Source: Agrostemma githago | Taxonomy: Eukaryota; Streptophyta; Magnoliopsida; Caryophyllales; Caryophyllaceae | Assembly (NCBI GenBank): GCA_958450325.1 | Contig: OY288262.1 | Span: 12,559,081 to 12,623,080 of the forward strand | DNA: 64,000 bases | Direction: 5' to 3' | Shown here: positions 54,660-64,000 of the stretch, piece by piece | Layout of the letters: each line of letters begins with the position of its first letter | Position numbering within the stretch: position 1 is the first letter of the stretch | Program-made: the position numbers and the translations under genes | The notes under the pieces: generated by a model | Database searches by the model: none | Told to the model about the DNA's origin: nothing | Seen by the model: only the letters and a program-made list of their open reading frames with translations

Positions 54660-55630
54660 AATTGTGGACATGACGTAGGTCCACCCCGACGCGGCGAAGC
54701 GCGGGTTTGGGTAGGCGAATGAATCTCGTGGTAAGATTGTTCTCGGGTTCGAAATTTAAGTCAAAATGGAGTCGCCACCGAATTTTGTGGTTATTCGGAA
54801 CCATACGAGCCCACTCTATGTCGTCATGGGCTTTACACAAAGTAAGCCCACTCCGATTTCAGAGTTTATGGGGCTCGTCCCTTTGCATTGCGATACCGAT
54901 ACCATCTATACCGGTAATCGTGTAAAGAATGACTCTCGTTCGCCAAGGGTTTCGGACATCCGGAAACCGAAGGTTCTGAGTAAGGGGTGAGGGTACGTGT
55001 TGGGAAGCCCACTAAGGACACCCAACCCCGCCCGCACATGGCGGCCTCTACTAAGACATCGTTCGTGTTCGTGATACGCGCGCTAGTAAAATAATGAAAT
55101 GATATGCAAACAGCGTTTTGTCTAAGCATGCGAATTTTGCGTTAACTACGTCGTTTAATGCATCTAATTATTGGTCGAAATGATTTAGCATGCGAGGTTC
55201 ATTTATAAAGCGTAAAAGCAAATAATAAATAAAGCTCGAAAAAGGAATAAAAGCGTACAAGCTACACGGGCGGAAATACAACCCGGAATTCACAATACGC
55301 CATAAACAAAATAACGTAAAACAAAGATAAAAACGGACCCATATGTAAACTAGACCGCGAAATTATGTAGATGGACTACCCCGCTTAAATACGTATTATG
55401 TTACGTATTAAGCGAAGGACGGAAATAGGAGATTGTGGCGTATTGCTAGCCTAGTCTCACATTCCGTAGTCTTGTCCCGACTTATCACGTAAAAGTGGTC
55501 AAAGTCGTTCTACGTGTCGTGATGTGTGTAGCGTTTTGAAAAATGATGAAGGGTCGGTCGATGGTCTAAAGTCGATAAGAACGGGGCTCGGAATATATGT
55601 CCAAGCCCTCGGGTTTCTGAGTTGCCAGAC

Positions 55631-55816
55631 CCACTCGACCGAGTCATTGATTGACTCGACCGAGTGCGCTATTAACGTGGCTACTGCCCATATTTTGGGG
55701 GGTTACTCGATCGAGTGCCTTATGGCACTCGGTCGAGTGCGTCATTAATGGGGCTACTGCCCTGTTTTTGGGGTGCAACTCGATCGAGTGGCCTATGGCA
55801 CTCGGTCGAGTGCCCC
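55631..55816. repeat. downstream palindrome cassette, C 5' LTR
   Basis: Three palindrome pairs with two GGCTACTGCCC spacers, the same as 42411-42596. Confidence 0.88.
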
Positions 55817-56714
55817 CTATACGAGTAATGATTTGCTCGATTTTATGACTTGAAATCGATGATCTACCAAGCCAAATACAAATATCGCACGATTTGTATT
55901 CGACTCGGCCTCCGGTACTATAATCGTGCATGAACGATTATAATATCGTCACCGGGGTTTTTATGAAAATGTTTGTGTTAGATTACGAAACTTTGAATTA
56001 GTAACGAGATGCATCCCTCTACGTCACGACATCGAAAATAACCCTTTCGGGTTATGTGATGTCGATATTCGTGTCAACGGGTCTCGAACCAATTATGGAA
56101 ATGGAGTTAAATATGTTCAACTACGACGAATCACGATCACGTCACGCCCTTGAGTACATTGGGGCGGGGCTCCTCGAAAGGGCTCCACCTCCGTCGTTGC
56201 TCGTAAAGGGATTAGACGGATCGAATATGATTATCGTAGTTCAACATTTCAAAACTGACTTTTGATATTAGTATTATATGTACGCGGTATTAATAATGTA
56301 ATGGCGATAAAACGATATAAAACGAAAATGTAAAAGATGCAAAAAAAGTGTTAGTGTTAACGTTGCGACGATTACGATTACAATACAAAAATATGATGAA
56401 TTAAACGGAAATAAAGCGAGGCAAAAGAGATTAGAACGGGGTTTAAGACACCCTCAACATACATGCTAGTATAGAACCTCGGAAATGGACTCGTGAATAG
56501 CGGCGCGGCTTGAGAGTATCGAGGATGTATGTGAGTTAGGGTGTATATGGGTGTGTGTGTGTCGGTTTCCGAGGGTCAAGGAGGCTCGGAAATGGTGTTT
56601 TGTGCTTAGGGTTTGTAGTGTAGGTATGTAGGGTTGTAGTAGGGTTGAAGGTGACTGAAATTGTAGGGTTGAAGGTCCAAAAAAAAGAGTGAAATGCATG
56701 GGGGTGTCGTGGGG

Positions 56715-56722
56715 TATTTATA
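56715..56722 (-). promoter_or_regulatory. TATA box of C 5' LTR
   Basis: TATAAATA on the minus strand. It is the presumed promoter of the element C genomic RNA. Confidence 0.75.
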
Positions 56723-56743
56723 GGCATTACCCCACGACATAAG

Positions 56744-56861
56744 GGCACTCGATCGAGTGGCTCTAGTGCACTCGATCGAGTGCCTTAACAAATGGGCCAA
56801 GCCCGGATAAAAAGGCTCCACTCGATCGAGTGGGGTCAATCCACTCGATCGAGTGGGTCAA
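56744..56861. repeat. upstream palindrome array, C 5' LTR
   Basis: Four exact CACTCGATCGAGTG palindromes upstream of the TATA box. Confidence 0.9.
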
Positions 56862-57239
56862 ACGGTTGAGCCAAAATAGGGAGGTTTGACTTTGTTGATT
56901 TTGTTTACTTTTTGAATTTTGATTTGTGCGCCAATCTGAACCTGGCTGGTTTTATGAGACGGTTCCATCTTTGACCGGGTTTTGACCCGGTCGCCAAAAG
57001 ACGGGAATTATTTTTGGTGTCGGTTTTGGCCCAAATTAGTCTCATTTGACTCGGAACGACCTACTGGGCCTGAAATTGAGGTCTGTTTTGAGATTTTTAC
57101 TCCGCTAAAAGCCCATGTCGGATATTATGAATTCCGAGCCCAAATCCGAGTATACTAAGTCACGTTGACGTCCAATCATCATCGGGTGTTTTTTGGAGAC
57201 TACCATAGACACGTGGCAATCAAAATGCGGGTGTCTACA

Positions 57240-57244
57240 AAATC
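57240..57244. repeat. TSD of element C, right copy (AAATC)
   Basis: Equal to 41438-41442. Confidence 0.9.
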
Positions 57245-58444
57245 GAGTATAAATTAATTCATATTTGTAGGTGACTTATCGAAATTAACAATTTTAGAAA
57301 AATAAACGAGCCGGGATAGACCATCACGCGAGTCGCGCCCCTCCCAGTCGACTCGCAAGGGAGCCTGAAATCTGTTGACCTTTTTTCGCTTTCTCCATTC
57401 CTTCTTAACATCGTTTTTATAAAATTCTACAAGACGATTTTTCAAAACCTTTTATTTACATCTTTTCTAAAACTATTCCGAATATTTGATATCGATTACA
57501 TAATCGAATATAGAAAATATTAAGTCGGGTGCAAATTATGCAATATTCGCACGCGATTTAATAAAATCATCGATTTTCTTCAAAAAAATCAATTTCGAAA
57601 ACAGGCCGGGACGCGAGTCGTGCGCGTCCCGGGCGAGCAGCCTGCTCAAGCGAGTCGCGCGGCTGGCTGGAACGCGACACATTTTTTTGCTTTTTATTAT
57701 TTTTTCGAACATCGTTTTTTAGACAAAACAGTGTCTTTTTAGCAATATTTCAGATTTAGACAAATATTTTCTCGACCTCGGTCAAACACAAATCATGCAT
57801 ATTCATTATATTCATTTTGTTTTATTAGTCAATCGTTACTAACACGTTTGTTCATCTTTTAAGCAATTTCTTTTTTATCGTTTGTTTTATTATACTAAAA
57901 CGAATCTCACATGCTAAAATACAACTTTGACGTTAATTTTCATGCATTAAACCGATTTAGCAACCCATTCAATTCCTCGTATGTTCAGGAAAAACAATGT
58001 TTGCATATCATTCATCGTATTACTAGCGCGCGTATTATAAAATCAAACGATATCTTAGTAGAGGCCGCTAATGTGCGGGCGGGGTTGGGTGTTCTTTGTG
58101 AACTTCCCAACACGTACCCTCACCCTTACTCAGAACCTCGGTTTCCGGATGTCCGAAAGCATTGGCAACGAGAGTCATTCAATACACGGTATCCGATCAA
58201 GTCGGTATCGGTATCAAATGCAAAGGGACGAACCCGATAAACTCTGACATCGGAAATGGGCCGTATTTTGTACACGGCCCACTACGACATAGAGTGGGTT
58301 CAAACGGGCCCGAACTCCCACAAAGTTCGGTGGCGACTCTAACTTCGATTTAAATATTAATTCGATCCATTCTCATATGGAGATTCATTCGCCTCCCCAA
58401 ACCCGCGCGTGGCCGCGTCGGGGTGCACCTATGTCATGTCCACA
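57245..58444 (+). repeat. 5' LTR of element D, second part
   Basis: It resumes the D LTR after element C and ends ATGTCATGTCCACA. GCGAGTCGC-type motifs lie at 57318-57352 and 57608-57672. Joined to 40112-41442 it gives about 2.53 kb, similar to the A LTR. Confidence 0.88.
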
Positions 58445-58447
58445 ATT

Positions 58448-58466
58448 TGGCGACTCCGCTGGGGAT
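58448..58466 (+). promoter_or_regulatory. primer binding site, tRNA-Arg type (element D)
   Basis: TGGCGACTCCGCTGGGGAT, three bases after the LTR end. Confidence 0.93.
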
Positions 58467-59357
58467 TAACTGATGCGTGACTTACCATCGGCATCCTCAG
58501 GGTGAGACTCGAATAGAAATCGTTTGACTAGTACAATACGCGTTTTAGTTTTACGGTTCATGCATAACCCTATATTTTCCCGGGCCGGTACTGGTGACCG
58601 ACGTCCCACTATACTATTGATGTAGTCCAAATTGGATATGTCAAAGGTTTTCATTAGCCGATTCGTATGGGTTTTACGGCATGTTCTAAGCTCAACTCGA
58701 CTTAGGAAGTCCTCCCCGATTCTCGATAGGCTATGTACACTGGTATAGACCCTTACAGACTGACCGAGACTTGGAATTAGAGCATACATGGCGTCGTTAT
58801 ACTGTTTCCATGACTACGTGCTATCTGATTTACAAGTCGTTTTTCAAAAACCGTCATTTTCAAAATTGCATCCTTTTCAAAATATCTAATTTTAAAACCC
58901 AGGTCATATACCGAATTTAGGATTTACGATTTTACTCAAAATAACCTATTTTCAGCCGGTATTACGCCCATTTCAAACCTCGAAAATATTTTCGAACTTT
59001 TCAAACCCGTCATCCGGCCCACCTTTTCCGTTTTTTCGAAAAAGGCCTGATTCCTCTCCCCGAATTTCTTCGGGCTTTCAAAAATTCAATTTCAAAACCT
59101 TCCTCTTCTTAGGACTTCCCGTATTTAGCAGTGTCGGGTCGTGTCGTAAGTCGTCAGGTCTCTAGCGTCGAAACTCCGTCGATCTTATATCACAGATTTC
59201 CTCCCTATCCCATTTCGCCTTATTTGACTAAGGCAGGGCCCACCTTCGTAGGACATACTCCTACAAGGGTTGGCCCGTCTACACAATCGAGTCTAAAAGT
59301 CTGGGGAATGTCTCACGTGAACCTCCTTTCGAACAGGGCCCGACCCACACAACTGGA
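58467..59357 (+). other. 5' leader of element D, 3' end deleted
   Basis: It resembles the leader of A up to CACACAACTGGATCC at 59344-59358. There it jumps into gag, so the end of the leader, the acceptor-like site and the gag start are missing. Confidence 0.7.
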
Positions 59358-60140
59358 TCCACCAGCAACACCATCCACACGGAGAACGCTCGGACTTATT
59401 CGCCCATAACTGACGAATTGCCCGCTAACCTCAACTTGACGGGCCGACCCATGTTCGATGGGACTGAAGACCCGGTACTCCATATCCGGGCTTTTAAGGA
59501 GTTCATGGCGGTTAAGGGGGTGAAATCGACCATGTTCAAGCATCTCTTTGCTTCATCCATGGACAAGCACCCGAGAGCCTGGTACTATAGGCTTTATTCT
59601 AAGAAGTACAAAACTTGGGACGATGTCGCAACGGAGTTCGCCCGAAACTATGTGGACAATACTGAGATCCAGACAACCATGCGTACTCTGGAGGTCATGG
59701 CCCAAGAGCCTAAGGAGGGTTTCACCAAATACCTCCAAAGGTGGAGGGCAGAAAGTGTCAAGCTGGTGGACAAGCCCAGCGAAAAGGTATTAGTGGAGGC
59801 CTTTGTGAAAAATCTCCTCCCATCTTACCGGATCCACCTCCGGTACGCCATCATACCCAATTTCGCCACCTTAACCAAGATGGGTATGAGAATCGAAGAT
59901 GATTTAAGGTTAGAGAGCCTTACTAAGGCCTCTACTAAGGGGTATCAAGGAGCCAGTTCGTCTTCTGGCAAGCCCGCAACCACAAGTGCGGCCCGAAGCA
60001 TCTTCTGACATAGGGACTATTTATGCCACCGCCTTACAAAGGCTATCTTCTAAGGGCCTGATCCAGCCTATAGGTCCAATGCGGAAGTTCCCGTCGAAAA
60101 ATGGTCCAAAAGCTACAACGCCCAGGCCTATTGCCACTAT
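59358..60140 (+). pseudogene. gag: gag of element D, N-terminus deleted
   Basis: Relative to A, about 370 bp including the ATG and coiled-coil region is absent. The gag domain is otherwise well kept: LNLTGRPMFDGTEDP, FKEFMAVKGVKSTMFKHLF, TMRTLEVMAQEPKEGF and VKNLLPSYRIHLRYA. At about 60005 a further deletion of roughly 85 bp joins AARSIF to the CTGACATAGGG string and shifts the frame. The zinc finger YCHYHRGNGHDTEKC follows near 60125-60170. Confidence 0.83.
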
Positions 60141-61696
60141 CACCGAGGCAACGGGCACGATACTGAGAAATGCTGGAAGTTGAAGCATCTCATTCAAAAT
60201 CTGATCGAGAGTGGGAAGATACCTCTACCCAGTGATAAGCCGAGTAACAAAAATAACCCTCTTGCTGCTCACGCCATTTTTACTGGGGAAGTAGTCGACT
60301 GTACTCATCTTTTTTCTTCTTTCATCCCCCAAATCAACGGGATATGGAATGATGATGAAGATGACGTTTACCTGGTTAAGGGGGAAGCTGTCCCCATCAC
60401 CGTGGAAGAAATCCGGAAGGCCAAAACCAAGGCCCTGGCCGGCACACACGTTATCACGGCCGGACATTCAACCCCGGGATCCGTCACTGAACCTGCCAGG
60501 ACGGACTCTACACTTGAATAACCAAACACTAACACGGCCCTAGTCAAGCAACTGAAGAGGGTCCGAACCAATCTCACTATATGGCAGCTTTTGGTTAGTT
60601 CTTAAGGGCATCGGGCAACACTTACTAAGGCTCTCAATGAAAACAAGGTAGACTCGTTGGTTACCCCCACTGAAATGGTAGCCACTATTTTACCTCATCT
60701 TAAGGGCAAGCCCAAGGGAGAAGGCCCACTCATCACCTTCTCCGAGTCCGATCTTCCACCATTTGGGGCCACCCACAACTTGGCCCTATATATCACGGTG
60801 ATATGCCGAGTCAAGTATCTACCCATGACCTTAATTGATGACGGGTCGGCTGTAAATGCCCTTCCCTTGAGGACTGCAAAGGCTCTTGGCATTACCGAGA
60901 CTGACTACCTTCCTACTGCACCGAGGCAACGGGCACGATACTGAGAAATGCTGGAAGTTGAAGCATCTAATTCAAAATCTGATCGAGAGTGGGAAGATAC
61001 CTCTACCCAGTGATAAGCCGAGTAACAAAAATAACCCTCTTGCTGCTCACGCCATTTTTACTGGGGAAGTAGTCGACTGTACTCATCTTTTTTCTTCTTT
61101 CATCCCCCAAATCAACGGGATATGGAATGATGATGAAGATGACGTTTACCTGGTTAAGGGGGAAGCTGTCCCCATCACCGTGGAAGAAATCCGGAAGGCC
61201 AAAACCAAGGCCCTGGCCGGCACACACGTTATCACGGCCGGACATTCAACCCCGGGATCCGTCACTGAACCTGCCAGGACGGACTCTACACTTGAATAAC
61301 CAAACACTAACACGGCCCTAGTCAAGCAACTGAAGAGGGTCCGAACCGATCTCACTATATGGCAGCTTTTGGTTAGTTCTTAAGGGCATCGGGCAACACT
61401 TACTAAGGCTCTCAATGAAAACAAGGTAGACTCGTTGGTTACCCCCACTGAAATGGTAGCCACTATTTTACCTCATCTTAAGGGCAAGCCCAAGGGAGAA
61501 GGCCCACTCATCACCTTCTCCGAGTCCGATCTTCCACCATTTGGGGCCACCCACAACTTGGCCCTATATATCACGGTGATATGCCGAGTCAAGTATCTAC
61601 CCATGACCTTAATTGATGACGGGTCGGCTGTAAATGCCCTTCCCTTGAGGACTGCAAAGGCTCTTGGCATTACCGAGACTGACTACCTTCCTACTG
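60141..61696 (+). repeat. 778-bp tandem duplication in element D
   Basis: Bases 60141-60918 are repeated as 60919-61696 with very few differences. The three breakpoints (60141, 60919, 61697) all share CAC. The unit spans the zinc-finger end of gag through the protease active site, so two zinc-finger and two DDGSA segments lie in series. Each unit also carries two stops (near 60519 and 60602 in the first). Confidence 0.9.
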
Positions 61697-62889
61697 CACA
61701 AACTATCCAGGCTTTCGATGGGAGCCCAGAATCAGTTGCTGGGGCAGTTAAACTAACCATCATAACAGGCCCGATCGAAAAGGAGCTCGAATTCCAAGTG
61801 ATCGATGTCACCTCATCGTTCAATCTGCTACTTGGAAGGCCTTGTATCCACGCAGTCAAAGCCGTGTCCTCCACTCTCCACTGGAAGGTCAAGTTACCTT
61901 TACAAGACGGGGTCATCACTCTCGAAGCTACTCCCATAGCCATGTCAAGCTGCAACACGGTAGGCTCGATCGACGAAGAGTTTCTTTTCCAGCCCTACTT
62001 CACTACTAGCATCGACACGATGCTGCAAAACTTGGGCTACCTGTCGGGGGCTACCTCAAGGCCCAATCTCCCGGCCGGTAAGATCGTCGAGGTCCTAAAC
62101 GACGGAGAGTCTCGACTCGGCTTGGGCTATACCATGACCCAGGGAGATACGGTCCGAACAAACGCAATCAAATTTGTCACTCCCGTGTTCGGAGCTATTC
62201 AAGTGGGCCTCTATCAGCCCACCATCTCATATCCCGCGGCTAAATTGGCTCGGCAATGCAACTTCATCCCGGATGATATCTTTGCTCTCATCCAGGCCGA
62301 ATCAAAGGAGGATTCGAACCCGGCCGAGCCCATGCTGGGGCTCTTGTTCGGGGAAAGCAAGATCATCTCGACTCTTAAGGAGGAATTGGTGAACCCGATC
62401 CTCCACAGCAGCAAGTTCGATACAACCAAGCTGATCTCTGAAGTCGGTGCTAATACCGGAAAAAGGGCTTGGAGGAAGACGATCAAGTGGACCGACAGCG
62501 AGGGTCGAGTCTACAAGCTCACTACTGGCGAAGGGGACATGCAAGGCGCCGAGTCCGAATCCGAGTCTGAGTCAGAATCAGAGTCGGAGTCTAGGTCTAA
62601 GTCTAGAGGGTCCAGTACTAGGGTCGAGTCTATAACCCCTTTTCCTTTAGCCACACCTATGGGAGTCTCGGAGTCTGTCCCGAGAGCACTCCTCATCCCG
62701 CCTCTGACCAATGATCAGATGGCTGCTCTCTTTGAGCTATTTTCAAAATTCTCTATCAATAAAAACGATAACCGTTCTGCTTACGACTTGTCTTATCTTC
62801 AAAACATTTTCAAAAAATTTACTTGCAATGACATTGAGAAACCCGACGAACAGGTACCACGACCTCCGCATCTAGTCGAGCAACTCTAA
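61435..62889 (+). pseudogene. protease and linker of element D
   Basis: Open for 484 codons. The protease active site is LIDDGSAVNALP near 61610-61645, and Trp of GRPWIHA is changed to Cys (GRPCIHA near 61840). The linker contains EEFLFQPYFTTSIDTML and an SE-repeat near 62550-62600. It stops at TAA (62887-62889), where relatives have an acidic Glu codon in QLEQRES. Confidence 0.85.
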
Positions 62890-64000
62890 CAAAGGGAATC
62901 CCGAGATCCGGTTATTGAGGAAACTGACTCCATCAATGTAGGAACCCCTTTAGAGCCTCAGATATTTAAGTTAGGTTTATCCTTAGATCCCGAGGAGAAG
63001 CAACAATTTACAGCTCTCCTCCATGAATTCAAAGACGTCTTCGCATGGTCCTACAAGGACATGCCGGGAATAGACCGGGAGATAGCCGAACACCGTATAC
63101 CAATCAAAGATGGGTGTAAGCCGGTAAAGCAAAAACTCCGAAGAATGAGGCCCGAATGGTCTCTCAAAGTCAAAGAAGAAGTCGACAAGCAATTCAATGC
63201 GGGCTTTATTCAAGTGTCTGAATATCCAGACTGGGTTGCAAATATCGTCCCAGTACCCAAGAAAGACGGAAAGGTACGAGTTTGTGTAAATTTCCGGGAC
63301 CTTAACAAGGCCAACCCGAAATACAATTTTCCGTTGCCACACATCGATATACTGGTGGACAACACAGCCGATCATGCCCTTCTATCATTTATGGACGGGT
63401 ATGCCGGTACAATCAAATCAAAATGGCAGAAGAAGACATGAGTAAGACCACCTTCATTACACCTTGGGGTACTTACTGCTACACCGTTATGCCATTTGGG
63501 CTTATCAACGGCGGTGCCACTTATCAAAGGACCGCCACCACTTTGTTACATGACATGATGCACAAGGAAGTGGAGGTCTACGTGGATGATATGATCGTCA
63601 AGTCCAATGACCGAAACGAGCATATTTCGGCCCTCAGAAAGTTTTTCACCCGTGTACGCAAGTAAAACATGAGGCTAAATCCTCAAAAATGCAGTTTCGT
63701 GGTAACATCGGGCAAGTTACTGGGCCATATCGTCAGCCAACGCGGCATCGAGGTTGACACAGCCAAAATCAAAGCCATTACCGAGATGCGGCCGCCTAAA
63801 ACCAAAAAGGAGATCAGGGGGTTTCTCGGGAAAGTCCAATATATCAGTCGTTTCATTTCAAAGCTAACCATGGTGTGTGAGCCCATTTTCAAGAAGCTGA
63901 AGATAGGGGAACGGGTACTATGGGACGACAAATGTGAAGCAGCTTTCGATAAAATCAAAGAGATTCTGTCTGCACCACCGGTATTAATGCCACCTCAACA
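62890..64000 (+). pseudogene. pol: RT and start of RNase H of element D, cut by window end
   Basis: The RT starts FKDVFAWSYKDMPGIDREI and contains KVRVCVNFRDLN (usually VDFRDLN), YVDD near 63582 and a KCSF block. A 1-bp loss near 63406 breaks GYAGYNQ, and TAA at 63663-63665 replaces the Tyr of RKYNMRL. The frame then runs to the window end through the RGFLGKVQYISRF connection. The rest of pol is outside the window. Confidence 0.87.

Larger units (their letters stand above)
41443..57239 (-). mobile_element. Tat-lineage Ty3/gypsy element C (beta type), minus strand, young
   Basis: A full-length element of 15,797 bp framed by AAATC: 5' LTR 54663-57239, PBS 54641-54659, gag from 53413, pol ending at 47013, antisense gene 44837-46616, polypurine tract near 44022-44033, and 3' LTR 41443-44021. 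By eye the LTRs differ at about 15 positions plus one 2-bp indel, so the insertion is recent. Only three lesions break its gag and pol frame. Confidence 0.95.
54663..57239 (-). repeat. 5' LTR of element C
   Basis: 2577 bp, nearly identical to the 3' LTR. It has a downstream palindrome cassette at 55631-55816, a TATA box at 56715-56722 and an upstream array at 56744-56861. Confidence 0.95.
40112..64000 (+). mobile_element. Tat-lineage element D (alpha type), 5' LTR split by element C, cut by window end
   Basis: The 5' LTR is in two parts (40112-41442 and 57245-58444), followed by PBS 58448-58466, leader, gag remnant, protease and RT to the window end. The 3' half is outside the window. It has a gag deletion, a 778-bp tandem duplication and several stops, so it is defective. 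Confidence 0.9.

Overview
This window is repeat-dense plant nuclear DNA, very probably from a eudicot with a large genome. I see no host gene, rRNA or tRNA gene. Almost all of it is Ty3/gypsy LTR retrotransposon sequence of the Tat lineage. The signs are a gag with a modified CCHC-type zinc finger, a DDGSA aspartic protease, an RT with YVDD, a native RNase H followed by a second archaeal-type RNase H, an integrase without a chromodomain, a primer binding site complementary to the 3' end of tRNA-Arg, and an extra gene antisense to pol. The antisense gene and a tandemly repeated 3' region make the elements most like the Retand group of Tat. That subgroup placement is inference.

Region 1-8266 is old, shredded repeat: decayed Ty1/copia pol and probable LTR (about 400-3060), an orphan 1.6-kb Tat protease fragment (3308-4917), a decayed copia integrase (about 6255-6535), a truncated Tat LTR on the minus strand (about 6575-7929) and a possible Helitron 3' end (8096-8127).

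Region 8258-38631 is a three-level nest, each level framed by a target-site duplication (TSD). A small Mutator-like element (9-bp TSD TAATATTAA) contains Tat element A (8458-38248, TSD TTTAC). Element A contains Tat element B (17899-33610, TSD CTATT). B landed exactly at the stop codon of A's antisense gene.

Region 38632-40111 holds microsatellites, a probable non-autonomous hAT element (38817-39356), a long A tract and a GAGCTGA-type minisatellite.

Region 40112-64000 is Tat element D (plus strand, cut by the window end). Its 5' LTR is split by Tat element C (41443-57239, minus strand, TSD AAATC). C is the youngest and best preserved copy: its LTRs differ at about 15 sites by eye, it has an open 1213-codon RT-RNaseH-aRNaseH-integrase frame, and its antisense gene has two intact exons.

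The most interesting content is the antisense gene carried by A, B and C. It has its own TATA box about 100 bp upstream, a 642-bp first exon, a short phase-0 intron, and a second exon ending in an Arg/Lys-rich tail. It runs convergently towards pol. In B and C its intron carries a cassette of CTCGATCGAG palindromes around a CTACTGCC spacer, and the same cassette sits in their LTRs. Two subfamilies are visible. The alpha type is A, D and the orphan fragment. The beta type is B, C and the truncated LTR. They share LTR ends, promoter position and PBS but use different palindromes at equivalent LTR positions.
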